This document shows, one piece after another, positions 21,770 through 31,642 of a stretch of 38,634 nucleotides of DNA; within the stretch, counting starts at the first letter, position 1, and each line of letters opens with the position of its first letter. The position numbers and the translations under genes are program-made. The DNA comes from Phytophthora quininea (lineage: Eukaryota > Oomycota > Peronosporomycetes > Peronosporales > Peronosporaceae), in assembly GCA_011947345.1 (NCBI GenBank), contig JAAVTG010000262.1, positions 1-38,634 on the forward strand, given 5' to 3'. The notes beneath the pieces are model-generated. The model did no database searches and was not told where the DNA came from. It saw nothing but the letters and a program-made list of their open reading frames with translations.

Positions 21770-24581
21770 ATGACTACTCCGCTTGCAGAGTCATCGCCCC
21801 CTCCTGCAGCGCCTTCCAGCGTCAAATCCCTGCGTCTGTCGCTGTCTTCTCTCTCGTCCGAGTCGCCGCTAAAGCCTCCAGGCCACAGCAAGCTCGCGAC
21901 CGACGTCTGCGGCGACGTGGAGCGCGAACTGGAAGCCATCGAGACGCGTCTCAATTTATACAAACACCGATCAAGCAGAAGAAGCAATGCAGACAACCAA
22001 GCTGTCGATGACAGTGTTTCAGTATCGCCAGGCTCTTCTGCTTCGTCTAGAATGGACGAGTCCCTAACGTACTCGAAGCTGTCCAAGACTCGGAAGCAAG
22101 CGGGTCAAGTAGCAGATGAAGTGGCCAATACGTTACTCAAGTGTGACCAACTGCTGCAGCGGGTCAAGTCCAATAGTGAGTGTATTTATTAGAGTTGTGC
22201 ATACTATAATAACTAACTGGTCTAGCGTGGCAGGTTCTTCACGTGTATCATCAATCAGCAATACGAGAGAACGCAGTGCAAAATTCACAACCGGAAGATG
22301 CCAAAATCTTCTTCTAGGAAAAATTCAGTCGCGCTGTCCGAATCAATTGCTAGTAGTGCTGCAGCACCTTCATGGGAAGTGACCAAGCAATTGGCGATCG
22401 AAGAAGAAGAGAGCCAATTAGTGCAGAAGGCTGCTGCGGTGAAGCGCTTTGCCGCGCAATGTCAACGCGACGTGGAGACCAGCACTACGGCGGTGCGAAC
22501 ACATCACAAACAGCTTCAAGCGTCCTATTTGAAGGACTTGCAACGCAAATATGAGTCTAAGAAGCAGCTGACGTTGATGACGTTGCGAGAAAAATACGAG
22601 AAGGAGACTAAGGCGCTTGTGAGGGCAAAAGCGGAAGAGTATGAGCTTGAGGAGGCTGTAGCATTGAAGAATACTCGAGTTAAACTGATGGAGGAGCGAA
22701 ATCGAGTGCTACAAGATATACAGCACAGTCACCAGGCGAATGTGGAAGAGCAGCTCAGTCAGTTGGAGGTTCAATTAACCACAGATACAGAACGACAGAA
22801 GCTGGAGCTTAACAATCAGCTGCAAGAGGAATTCCAACAACAAATCAAGAAGCTACAGGACGACAAAAGCAAATCACTGGATCACTGGGAAGTTGAACAA
22901 CGGCAAGAGTTAGAGCAGCAGCTGATGGCTCAACGTGAAGCGATGGTAGGGTCACTGTTAAAGTCGCAAGAAGAGCAGACAGCAGCTTTGAAAAAGAAAT
23001 ACAGTCAGCTCATGCTGAGAAAGAAGAAGCTGAACTGCAAAAACTGAAGAAAGCACTCGCTTTTGGCGCACAAGCTCAACTGCAGCAGCTTCGCAAGCGA
23101 CTGGAAACGGAACATGAAGAGAAAGTTAATGAAATCCAAGCAGAGGCGTCTTTGGCTTTGGAAAAGAAAACCGAAGAGCTTCGGCAAATGCTGACACGAT
23201 CGCATCAGGAGCAACAAGAACAGCTGCAGCAGGATTTAGAAAAGAAGAATCGAGTATCTGTCATGGAACTTCATGATACTTTGCAAACGGCACATCAGAA
23301 AGAACTCCAGGCGTTGAGAGATGCTGCTGAACAACGCAGAATCGATGCACTCGATTCATATCGCAAAGAGTTTGAGGTGGAAGCCCGTCAAGAGCTTCAA
23401 GCATTAGAGACAGCACTCGAACAGGAAATGCGAGTAAAATTGCAACAACTAGAGATCGATCAGGCTGACGAATGCGAACTAAAGCTAGAGGAATTACGAG
23501 CTCGGGTAGTACGTCACCACGCTCAGGAACTTGAAGCGAAGAAGTCGCGTATGATCCAGTGCAAAAATGTGTTACTTGCTGAAGCGTCTGCGTTCTTATC
23601 ACTCGAACACAATGACAACAATGAAGGAGACCACAGACCGAACCAAGACGAAGGATACGCAGCTACTCATTTGCTTCAATTGAAGAAACACTTGTCCAAG
23701 GAGCTAACTCAGTACGTCGATGTGATGGTCGCTGACTTTGACGAACTCGCTGAGGAGCAGCGAATCCTCGTGGCGAAGATCACCGAGTCTACTCAGCTTT
23801 ACTTGTCGTATAAAAGGCAATGCGGAGCCCTCGAAGCAAGGTCCTTAGAGCTCGCAAACGGATTGGAGACACTGCACGACCAACTGGAGCAGAAGGACGA
23901 CATCTGCAAGAAGTTGTATCAAGCCAACGAAGTTTTGCTGACACGACTGCAAACTCCAGCACTTGAGGCATCTGTGGCTGCCGCTGAAAGCGAACCAGAA
24001 TCCCCTCGAGTTGACAAGTCACCAGCTTTAGAAAAAGCGCTCAAAAATGCTTCATCCTGGCAAAAGAAAGCAAAGCGGTGATGGCCTACCATGAAGAGAC
24101 GTAGAAAGATAACGGTTGCAGGCATGGTGGAAATAGAGGCGATACACTTGGTGACCTTCGTCTGCCGTAACATCATGGAGCTGCGATCTGCGTTGCCTTC
24201 AATTGCTGCCAAATCATCGGACGTAGCATTTCAAGCTGGAAGTTCTCTTGGCCGTAAAGCGGCACCAAAAAGCGCCGGTGCAACGTCGACAACGCGGCGA
24301 GTCAGTTAGAACGAAGCGACAAATCAAAGACAAGCTCTTGACAACCGACTCGCAAACGCGCAAATGTGGCAAACTATCCAGCGACCTTCATCGAGTCAAA
24401 CACCGTTAAACCGAACGTCTGCCGACAATGTGATGGTTCGCGTATGCACTCCAACGTATCGCCGCCACACAGCAAATATTGGAGCTGGTCAAAACGAACA
24501 AGCTCAAAAGGATAGCGATCAACCACAAACGCTGGAAGATTCATCCACTGACCGCACAGTCGATGCGCAACAACTCCAAAG
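21770..24581 (+). CDS. Long coiled-coil protein, 5' part of a split gene
   Basis: Exon 1 (21770-22175) encodes a Ser/Pro-rich N-terminus (MTTPLAESSPPPAAPSSVKS) and a predicted helix. After an intron ending near 22231 comes several hundred residues of Glu/Gln/Lys/Leu-rich coiled coil (for example QLEVQLTTDTERQKLELNNQ and KELQALRDAAEQRRIDAL). The family is not recognised; long proteins like this are often centrosomal or ciliary, which would suit a zoosporic oomycete. The frame shifts near 22295 and 23020 (one missing base each). After SSWQK near 24065 the frame is lost, and a TAG at 24307-24309 replaces the CAG present in the second copy. The segment from 23644 is repeated at 30711, where the rest of the gene continues; homology stops at 24581. 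This copy therefore lacks its natural 3' end. Confidence 0.7.
23644..24581 (+). repeat. Direct repeat, copy A (0.93 kb, coiled-coil gene segment)
   Basis: Nearly identical to 30711-31642 in the same orientation. The only length difference seen is 6 bp near the left end; scattered substitutions are visible. Copy A has TAG at 24307 where copy B has CAG. Confidence 0.9.
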
Positions 24582-24620
24582 AGAAAAATTACCACCAAAG
24601 CCGGAATTTCAAACATCATC

Positions 24621-24863
24621 CTACTTTGCTCCAATATCCTGCAGGAATGTCCGCTGAACTAGGGCACTATAGCAGTTTTGGAAGCATTCTGCGCTCGTGC
24701 GAGTATCACTTGCATCAATGCTGCTGCCACCACTGCTCACACCACTTCCAGACCGAGCCGTTGCCACGTCGTACTGGAACTTGCTCATGATGTCCACTGC
24801 TCGCGTGTATTTCTCAAATTCGATAGAAGACGTCCTCTGTTGCAACACCGCCACGTACGTCAT
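24621..24863 (-). CDS. Unrecognised open frame or remnant
   Basis: An 80-codon frame reading MTYVAVLQQRTSSIEFEKYT and then a Ser/Gly-rich stretch. It has no recognised domain and no clear promoter. It may be a remnant carried in the inverted block; I would not rely on it as a gene. Confidence 0.25.
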   Translation of the reverse strand: MTYVAVLQQRTSSIEFEKYTRAVDIMSKFQYDVATARSGSGVSSGGSSIDASDTRTSAECFQNCYSALVQRTFLQDIGAK

Positions 24864-25100
24864 TTAATCACGTCTCCAGGAGCTTGCGTTTGAGGCCGCT
24901 GACAATAAAATATATTTAATATTGCATCCCATGTTGGAAGTCGTAACTTGCGCCATACGCGATCGTTCGTGTGGCGCCAGCAACTTCCTGTCGACAGCAA
25001 CCAACGCAGAAACCTACCAGAAACAGAGCTAGCTAAGGCAATTAGGTAGCTAGCTTATTCATTCTCAATTTCACTCAGTGCGAGGCACTACCACACTACT

Positions 25101-25494
25101 TTACGGCGCGAGGCGCCACTTGAGGATCAAGTCTACGATTTCATTTTCCCACTCATCAGCAGTCAAGGCTTCCAGCAGCGCCTTGAAATTCGGACGTGCG
25201 GCTGCATGTAGCAGGAGGGAATGCTGCGGTGTAAGCGTCCGATCATAATCATAATCCAAGATACTAACACGAGATTTCGATACGATTGCAGAATAGACTA
25301 GCTTGGGCAACTGCGTCGACGAATTTCTGTTCTTCTAAACCGCAACGTTCAACTCTTCCAGGAATCGCCCCCGGTGTCATTTTCTGCTGGACATGATGAA
25401 TCGGTGCGTAGTCAAGTGTCCCAAACGCGCCACTGATACGACCCACAAGCTGGTTCACTCGAGCCATGATATTGTAAAAGTCCTGGGAGCTCAT
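25101..25494 (-). pseudogene. Remnant of a trehalose-6-phosphate synthase/phosphatase gene
   Basis: Two pieces in different frames are visible. The first (25494-25380) reads SSQDFYNIMARVNQLVGRIS followed by GAFGTLDYAPIHHVQQ, matching the glycosyltransferase family 20 core of trehalose-phosphate synthase. The second (25310-25101) reads SKSRVSILDYD with TLTPQHSLL, matching the start of the HAD-type trehalose phosphatase domain, whose usual DYDGTL is altered here by an inserted dipeptide. In intact proteins these parts are separated by well over 100 residues, so the middle is deleted. No promoter, start or full domain remains. Confidence 0.72.
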
Positions 25495-25789
25495 TTCAAG
25501 CTGGTGATCGATGTTACTTCCCTTTCAAGCTACAATGCGGCTAGTTTGTTTCGGTGGGGATTCTGCCGAAGCTCCCTCGATAGGACTTTCGCTACCGGTT
25601 GGGCCTACAATTGGAAACGGCGAGGATCGAGGAAGCGCACCATTGTTGTGTCGCCATTCCGGGACCCGATTTAGCAGTGTCTCCATCGCCAACATTTTGT
25701 GCAAAATTCCTTTGATATTGTCCATTCGCTCGATTCAATGTCGGTGGGCAAGACGCAGCGCGCACCAAAAACGCTTGAAATTGACCTCC

Positions 25790-25931
25790 ACCAATGACCT
25801 TGCTTTGGCCTCGCATCCTGCAGCATCGACAAGCCTCTGTTCAATACTTTTCGCATCAGTGAAAGTCATTCCAGCACTTACTTTTCCACCAATTTCGTTC
25901 GGAGCAGATCGTTCTCATGACGAAAAATATC
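25790..25931 (-). pseudogene. Reversed fragment of the coiled-coil gene
   Basis: Read on the minus strand this matches 31650-31790 closely, including the coding end RHENDLLRTKLVEK, the splice donor GTAAGT and the intron up to the AG before TATTGA. Similarity stops soon after. It is not a functional exon in this position. Confidence 0.8.
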
Positions 25932-26071
25932 AGATCCACAGAGGAGAATCGAAACAATAACATACTGCATGACGATAGTCTCTTGGACAAACTACCAGCT
26001 TGTTACGCTATGCTACTCCTGACGTCACGATGATGAGAATTACTTAGCGAAACTTCACCTACACATCAAGG

Positions 26072-27909
26072 TTAATTCTTCAATTGAATTGTTTGCGTTT
26101 CGTCCGTCCCATAGTAGCAGTTGGCGACCAAGAATTCACCCAGTTCAAAGAACACTGTGACCCTCTTCTCGTTTGGCTTAACACGCGTGGGTTTTCCGCG
26201 TTGGTTAGGTCGGAGATCAACGACAACGTAGTCATTTAAACCGAGTGGGGCATACTTCCCCTAAATCGGGCCAAATGCTCGCCAATTTTACTGCCATTCA
26301 CGAGCAACTCGATTCCCCACCGAAGGTCTCCATTCAGATATAAATCGAGTCTTCCATCGATCGCTTGATTGGGCTGAGCCAAGTTTGACGGGAACACACA
26401 TGATAGCTCTGAGCAAATGCAGCAATTGGGATGGGTGTTTTGCGCCAAAGCCATCATAAAAAGTTGCTGGAAGGTTGCCTCGTTGGGGAACGTGGTTGCC
26501 CACGGAACTGAGCGTTGAAGCACATCCGCCGACAAGCTTTCGATCACGTCCTTAATCAATTGGCGCAACGTCTCTGGATTCCTAGTGCCACGATTCGGAA
26601 ACAGCCACTTGCTGTAGAACCTCCCAGCCAGAGGCGAACAAAACTCGTAGACATCGACGTCCTTTAGTGCCAGAATACCCGATCTCGTCAGGTCTCCGAG
26701 GTGTACCATATCAATAGGCTGCAACGCCCTACCCGTTTGTTGTGGATTGGGAAAAAGTAACTTGATCAGCAGTGCTTGAACATTGGCACTCGGCGTCATG
26801 AACTCAACTCCGAAGAAGCGATCCATAGTGGTCACAAAATTATCGGATAGATAGTATCCCAGCAAACTGCGGGGTTGTGGGTAGCTCTGCATGAAATGTT
26901 CATGGATCGCGTTGATGGACGCGCGCAACGCACCAACGAGTCCGTTGCACTCACGTATGATCACCGTCACCACCTCGGGAAATTGCATCCTTGGTGGCAG
27001 GCCGTTTTCCATTGTAATTAACTGACGAGCTTCCCCGTCGGAAACCAAAAAGTCTCGTCGATCGAGTTTGGATGAAATGAGACCAACAGGCCTAGGAGTA
27101 GCCTGCGACGTCAGCGACTGCGTATCCGACAGGATAAACCGAATGTTTGGTGGGAGCCATAGCTTGTTGTCTGATACATGCATCAGATTGTCCCAAAACT
27201 CCACATTGCTATATTGTAGATGGCACTTGTCCAACACGAAGATGTGTAGCTTGCCGTCCGCGGGGATCCGACACTCCTTTTGACAATATCGATACCGACC
27301 GCGTCGAGAAGCTGTGTAGGATCCGAATCGAGTTTAAAGTCCACGCTATGGTATTGATCTTCGGAGTGCTGATTGACAAGCAATATCATCAGTGATGTCT
27401 TTCCATATCCTGAGGGTGCCGACAGCACCACGAAGAATTTCTTCTCCACCATGTTGTACAGTCGTTCCACCAAAGCTTCCCGACGTAGATGAGGATACTT
27501 CACAGAAAGCCCTCGCTCACGGGGTATAGACGTATCAAAAGCCAGGGGCTTGGCGGAACCTCCACCAGCACGCCGACAGGACTCTCGCCAGCGACAAGCT
27601 GGTCTACCTCGAGGCGGTCCTCCACATCGACTGCCTCCGACAGCTTGAAAAACGAAAGTGGCGCAGCTGCGTGCATTCTCGTCAGGTTGCTGGTGTCGAC
27701 AGCGTTAGCCGTCACTTCCTTCGCGGTCACCCACGACTTGTCCTGCTTTCTGCCCCAAAAACTATCAGGGCCATGGCATCACATTTGGTCGACGCTGAGA
27801 TCTTGTCGCTGATCACTTCCTTCAAGCCCTCGACTGTGTCGCTGTCGTCGATTTCCACCGAGAACGTAGCCCCCTGACTTCCAGCGATTCCACAGTTGAT
27901 CTTCACCAT
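26072..27909 (-). pseudogene. Crinkler (CRN) effector-type gene 1, P-loop NTPase plus REase-like domain, frame-broken
   Basis: CRN proteins are modular oomycete effectors that act in host cells, often in the nucleus. The start at 27909 opens a ubiquitin-like header (MVKINCGIAGSQGATFSVEI and TKCDAMAL) with a degraded LFLAK region; the header ends with VGVLVEVPP, the equivalent of the HVLVVVP boundary. Next are an NTPase domain with Walker A APSGYGKTSL and a Walker B in which the second acidic residue is lysine (FVLDK). The C-terminus matches the restriction-endonuclease-like fold seen in CRNs (DGRLDLYL then RWGIELL). Frame changes occur near 27735, 27520, 27270 and 26260. No signal peptide is evident. 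The bodies of CRN1, 2 and 3 are clearly homologous. I call it a pseudogene because of the multiple breaks, though sequence errors may explain some. Confidence 0.75.
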
Positions 27910-27982
27910 CGCTCCTGTGTACTTGATTCCGGCTCGGCAAATTCTGGAATGAGTTCTCGTTGCAGCTTCGTATACGGATGTC
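27555..27982 (-). repeat. CRN header repeat, copy 1 (428 bp)
   Basis: Covers the CRN1 header coding region and about 70 bp upstream. It aligns without gaps to 30230-30657; by eye I found only two differences, both near the upstream end. Flanking gene bodies differ at many positions. Confidence 0.9.
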
Positions 27983-28262
27983 AAGTTCACAGTTTGCAAT
28001 GGAATCATCAATTGGTGACACCAATCTCTGATCACTACCAAGCCAGTAGCACGAGACGGGAACAATACCGAGGATGAAGTCTCTGCTGCTCACTCGCCTA
28101 TAGCGGCCATCGCTCTCGCCTCCAGGTACTCTCGACGCTCTGGATCCCACATCTGGCGGCGCTGGCCCGCTCATCAATCGTTTGGCCGTTACATGTACCC
28201 ACTTACCCATTTCCCAAAAGGACGCACAGCCAACAGACAACGGCAACAAAGATGGAGAACAG
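27983..28262. other. Non-coding spacer upstream of CRN1
   Basis: About 280 bp between the header repeat and the SET fragment. I see no recognisable gene, repeat or regulatory motif. Confidence 0.4.
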
Positions 28263-28592
28263 TTCGTCATTCGGGACATCAAACCGGGCGAGCAAATCTT
28301 CGTCAACTATGGCGCTGCGTACTGGAAATCAACGGGCATCGAGCCTGTCGTGTTCCACCAGCAGTCAAAGTCGTTCCAAATATCCGACCAATTCTTTCCG
28401 GAAGACTCATATGGTCGTCGCCTTTGCAACTCCAGCAACGGAAGAAAAGCAGAATGAATCGCGCTCATGTAGGCCGATAGCGCCATCCGCAATCAGCGTC
28501 GCTGAGATTTCTCCGTCACCGAGTTCAGATGAGGGATTTGTTAGCAAAGTGAAACTTCGAAGGCAACTATTGGGAGCATAGAACAACTTTTC
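28263..28592 (+). pseudogene. 3' fragment of a SET-domain gene with its downstream sequence
   Basis: Reads FVIRDIKPGEQIFVNYGAAY, the C-terminal part of a SET lysine-methyltransferase domain (GEQIFVNYG motif), and then loses the stop codon used by the related gene at the right edge. Sequence to 28592 continues to match the downstream region of that gene (38477 down to about 38112, reversed). The N-terminal SET exons, including the NHS motif, are absent, so this is a duplicated tail rather than a gene. Confidence 0.8.
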
Positions 28593-28730
28593 CGCCAAAA
28601 AAGTGCAGAGAGTGACAAGACCATAGCCTTTTATCCATGAAGCGTCGATGCTGCAATACGGCCTACAACACGAGCTCTCGAATAACTACTGCCGCTCTTT
28701 CACGAGAGATCTTGTCTGGCAGTTCCGCTT

Positions 28731-30584
28731 TCACTTCGCCAATTGAATTCTTTCCTCCTTGTGTGTGCCGAAGTAGCATTTAGCGACCGAAAAATCCTCC
28801 CGTTCGAAGAGCACAGTCACTATCTTCGCATCTCGTCCAGCTTCTGTCCGAGTTCCGTGTTGACTGCCTCGGAGATCAACGACGGCGTAGTCGTTTAAAG
28901 CGAGCGGAGCATACTTCTCAGCAAACTGAGTCAATCGCTCGCCAACGTTAGTGCCATTCACGAGCACTTCGATCCCCCACCGAAGGTTCCCATCCAAATA
29001 CAAGTCAATACCTCCATCGGCGGATCGATCGGGCTGAGTTAACGCTGACGCGAACACACTTGATAGCTCCGGGCATATGCAACATGATTGAGAGGTGTTT
29101 TCCGTCAAAGCAGTCATAAAAAGACACAGCAAAGTTTCCTCGTCGGGGAAGCTGTAGGCCCTAGGAACAGATTGTCGAAGCATTTCCGCCGACAAGCTTT
29201 CGATCACGTCCTTGATCAGTCCGTGTAACGAGTCTGGACTACTATCTCCACGATTCGGAAACAGCCACTTGCTGTAGAACCTCCCAGCCAGAGGCGAACA
29301 AAACTCGTAGACACCGACGGCCTTTCTTGTCACAATACCTGTTGTCGTCAGGCCCTGGAGAAATTTTGTATCAGCATCACTCAACCGCCCCAGTGAATTT
29401 GAAAAAGTAACTTGATCAGAAATTGCTGAACGTTACCACTCGGTACCACGTGCTCAACTCCAAAGAAACTCTCCACATCCTGCACAAAGTCATCAGAGAG
29501 ATAATATCCCAACAAAGTGTGTAGTTGTGGACGATTGACCTCCCGAAACGCGCATGGATCGCGTCGACGGAAGCGCGCAACGCACCAACGAGTCCATTGC
29601 ACTCACGTATGATCACCGTCACCAACTCGGGAAATCGTAAACTTGGAGGCAGGCCGTTTTCCATTGTAATTAAATGGTGGGCTTCCTCGTCAGTGGCCAA
29701 GACATCCTGTTGCTGGAGTCTGGACCGCACATAACCCTTAAGCCGAACAGGGTTTGGTGGGATCTGAGTCTCCAGCAAGTACGTAGCCGACAGGATAAAC
29801 CGAATGTGCCTTGGGGGCCATGAATCCCGGGCTGAGAGACGCAGAGTATCTTCAAGCAGGTCGACCCAAAACCGCATGTTGCCATACTGTCGCTGGCAAT
29901 CGTCCAACATAAAGATGTGTAGCGTGCTGTCCTCGGGAATCCGACACTCCTTCTTGACAATATCGATACCGAGCGCGCCGAGAAGCTGTGTAGGATCCGA
30001 ATCGTCGTTCAAGCCGATGTAGTTGCAGCAAAATTCGGGGTGTTGATAGGCAAACAATGCCAGCAGCGACGTCTTTCCACAACCTGAGGGTGCTAACAGC
30101 ATCACGAAGCAGTTCTTCACCACTCGGCTGTACAATTTCTCCACCAAGGCTTCTCGACGTAGGTGGAGATCCTTCAACTTAACCCCTTCCACTACTGGCC
30201 GATACATCTGATAAAGCTGGGATCTTGGTGGAACCTCCACCAGCACGCCGACAGGACTCTCGCCAGCGACAAGCTGGTCTACCTCGAGGCGGTCCTCCAC
30301 ATCGACTGCCTCCGACAGCTTGAAAAACGAAAGTGGCGCAGCTGCGTGCATTCTCGTCAGGTTGCTGGTGTCGACAGCGTTAGCCGTCACTTCCTTCGCG
30401 GTCACCCACGACTTGTCCTGCTTTCTGCCCCAAAAACTATCAGGGCCATGGCATCACATTTGGTCGACGCTGAGATCTTGTCGCTGATCACTTCCTTCAA
30501 GCCCTCGACTGTGTCGCTGTCGTCGATTTCCACCGAGAACGTAGCCCCCTGACTTCCAGCGATTCCACAGTTGATCTTCACCAT
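28731..30584 (-). CDS. Crinkler (CRN) effector-type gene 2, P-loop NTPase plus REase-like domain
   Basis: The least damaged of the three CRN copies. The start at 30584 opens the same ubiquitin-like header as CRN1; the NTPase follows with Walker A APSGCGKTSLLALF, Walker B HIFMLDD and a long helical STAND-like region (LLGYYLSDDFVQDVESFFG), and then the segment YEFCSPLAGRFYSKWLFPNR shared by all three copies. The C-terminal REase-like domain has DGGIDLYL and RWGIEVL, the acidic residues expected for metal binding, and ends at 28731. Frame changes occur near 30405, 29560 and 29395. The first is at exactly the same position as in CRN1. Role as a secreted effector is inferred from family membership; no classical signal peptide is seen, which is common in CRNs. 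Confidence 0.8.
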
Positions 30585-30657
30585 CGCTCCTGTGTACTTG
30601 ATTCCGGCTCGGCAAATTCTGGAATGAGCTCTCGTTGCAGCTCCGTATACGGATGTC
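30230..30657 (-). repeat. CRN header repeat, copy 2 (428 bp)
   Basis: Partner of 27555-27982 in the same orientation, ungapped and nearly identical. It begins where the header meets the NTPase body and ends about 75 bp upstream of the start codon. Confidence 0.9.
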
Positions 30658-30710
30658 TAGTATATCTGCTGACCAATCACATCGCATTTTTGATAGGGGT
30701 ACAAGAATCG

Positions 30711-31642
30711 CAAGACGAAGGATCTATTCATCTGCTCCAATTGAAGAAACACTTGTCCAAGGAGCTAACTCAGTACGTCGATGTGATGGTCGCTGAGTTT
30801 GATGAACTCGCTGAGGAGCAGCGAATCCTCGTGGCGAAAATCACCGAGTCTACTCAGCTTTACTTGTCGTATAAAAGGCAATGCGGAGCCCTCGAAGCAA
30901 GGTCCTTGGAGCTCGCAAACGGATTGGAGACATTGCACGACCAATTAGAGCAGAAGGACGACATCTGCAAGAAGTTGTATCAAGCCAACGAAGTTTTGCT
31001 GACACGACTGCAAACTCCAGCACTTGAGGCATCTGTGGCTGCCGCTGAAAGCGAACCAGAATCCCCTCGAGTTGACAAGTCACCAGCTTTAGAAAAAGCG
31101 CTCAAAAATGCTTCATCCTGGCAAAAGACAGCAAAGCGGTGATGGCCTACCATGAAGAGACGTAGAAAGATAACGGTTGCAGGCATGGTGGAAATAGAGG
31201 CGATACACTTGGTGACCTTCGTCTGCCGTAACATCATGGAGCTGCGATCTGCGTTGCCTTCAATTGCTAGCAAGCCATCGGACGCAGCATTTCAAGCTGG
31301 AAGTTCTGTCGGCCGTAAAGCGACACCGAAAAGCGCCGGCGCAACGTCGACAACGCGGCGAGTCAGTCAGAACGAAGCGACAAATCAAAGACAAGCTCTT
31401 GACAACCGACTCGCAAACGCGCAAATGTGGCAAACTATCCAGCGACCTTCATCGAGTCAAACACCGTTAAACCGAACGTCTGCCGACAATGTGATGGTTG
31501 GAGTATTCACTCCAACGTATCGCCGCCACACAGCAAATATTGGAGCTGGTCAAAACGAACAAGCGCAAAAGGATAGCGATCAACCACAATCGCTGGAAGA
31601 TTCATCCACTGACCGCACGGTCGATGCGCAACAACTCCAAAG
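30711..31642 (+). repeat. Direct repeat, copy B (0.93 kb, coiled-coil gene segment)
   Basis: Partner of 23644-24581. It continues to the right into the true 3' part of the coiled-coil gene, so this copy is likely the original location of the segment or was copied with its downstream exons. Confidence 0.9.

Larger units (their letters stand above)
24582..25931. other. Apparently inverted 1.35 kb block with gene remnants
   Basis: At 24581 homology to the coiled-coil gene stops, and the next piece of that gene (second-copy positions from about 31650) appears reversed at the far end of this block, 25931-25790. A single inversion of 24582-25931 would restore collinearity. The block also contains a trehalose synthase/phosphatase remnant and an unrecognised open frame. 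At 25028-25060 a short inverted repeat (AGCTAGCT twice) is seen. Confidence 0.55.

Noticed and set aside
27779..28306. 175-codon minus-strand frame overlapping the CRN1 header
   Set aside because: It reads the same DNA as the header in another frame and has no features of its own.
28355..28600. Short open frames beginning LFYAP/MFYAP near 28600 and 38112
   Set aside because: They resemble each other only because the non-coding spacer downstream of the SET gene is duplicated; they sit antisense to it and lack coding features.
27727..30584. CRN headers as ordinary ubiquitin genes
   Set aside because: The fold is ubiquitin-like, but the KCDAMAL and VGVLVEVPP landmarks and the fused NTPase are CRN features, and there is no Gly-Gly terminus.
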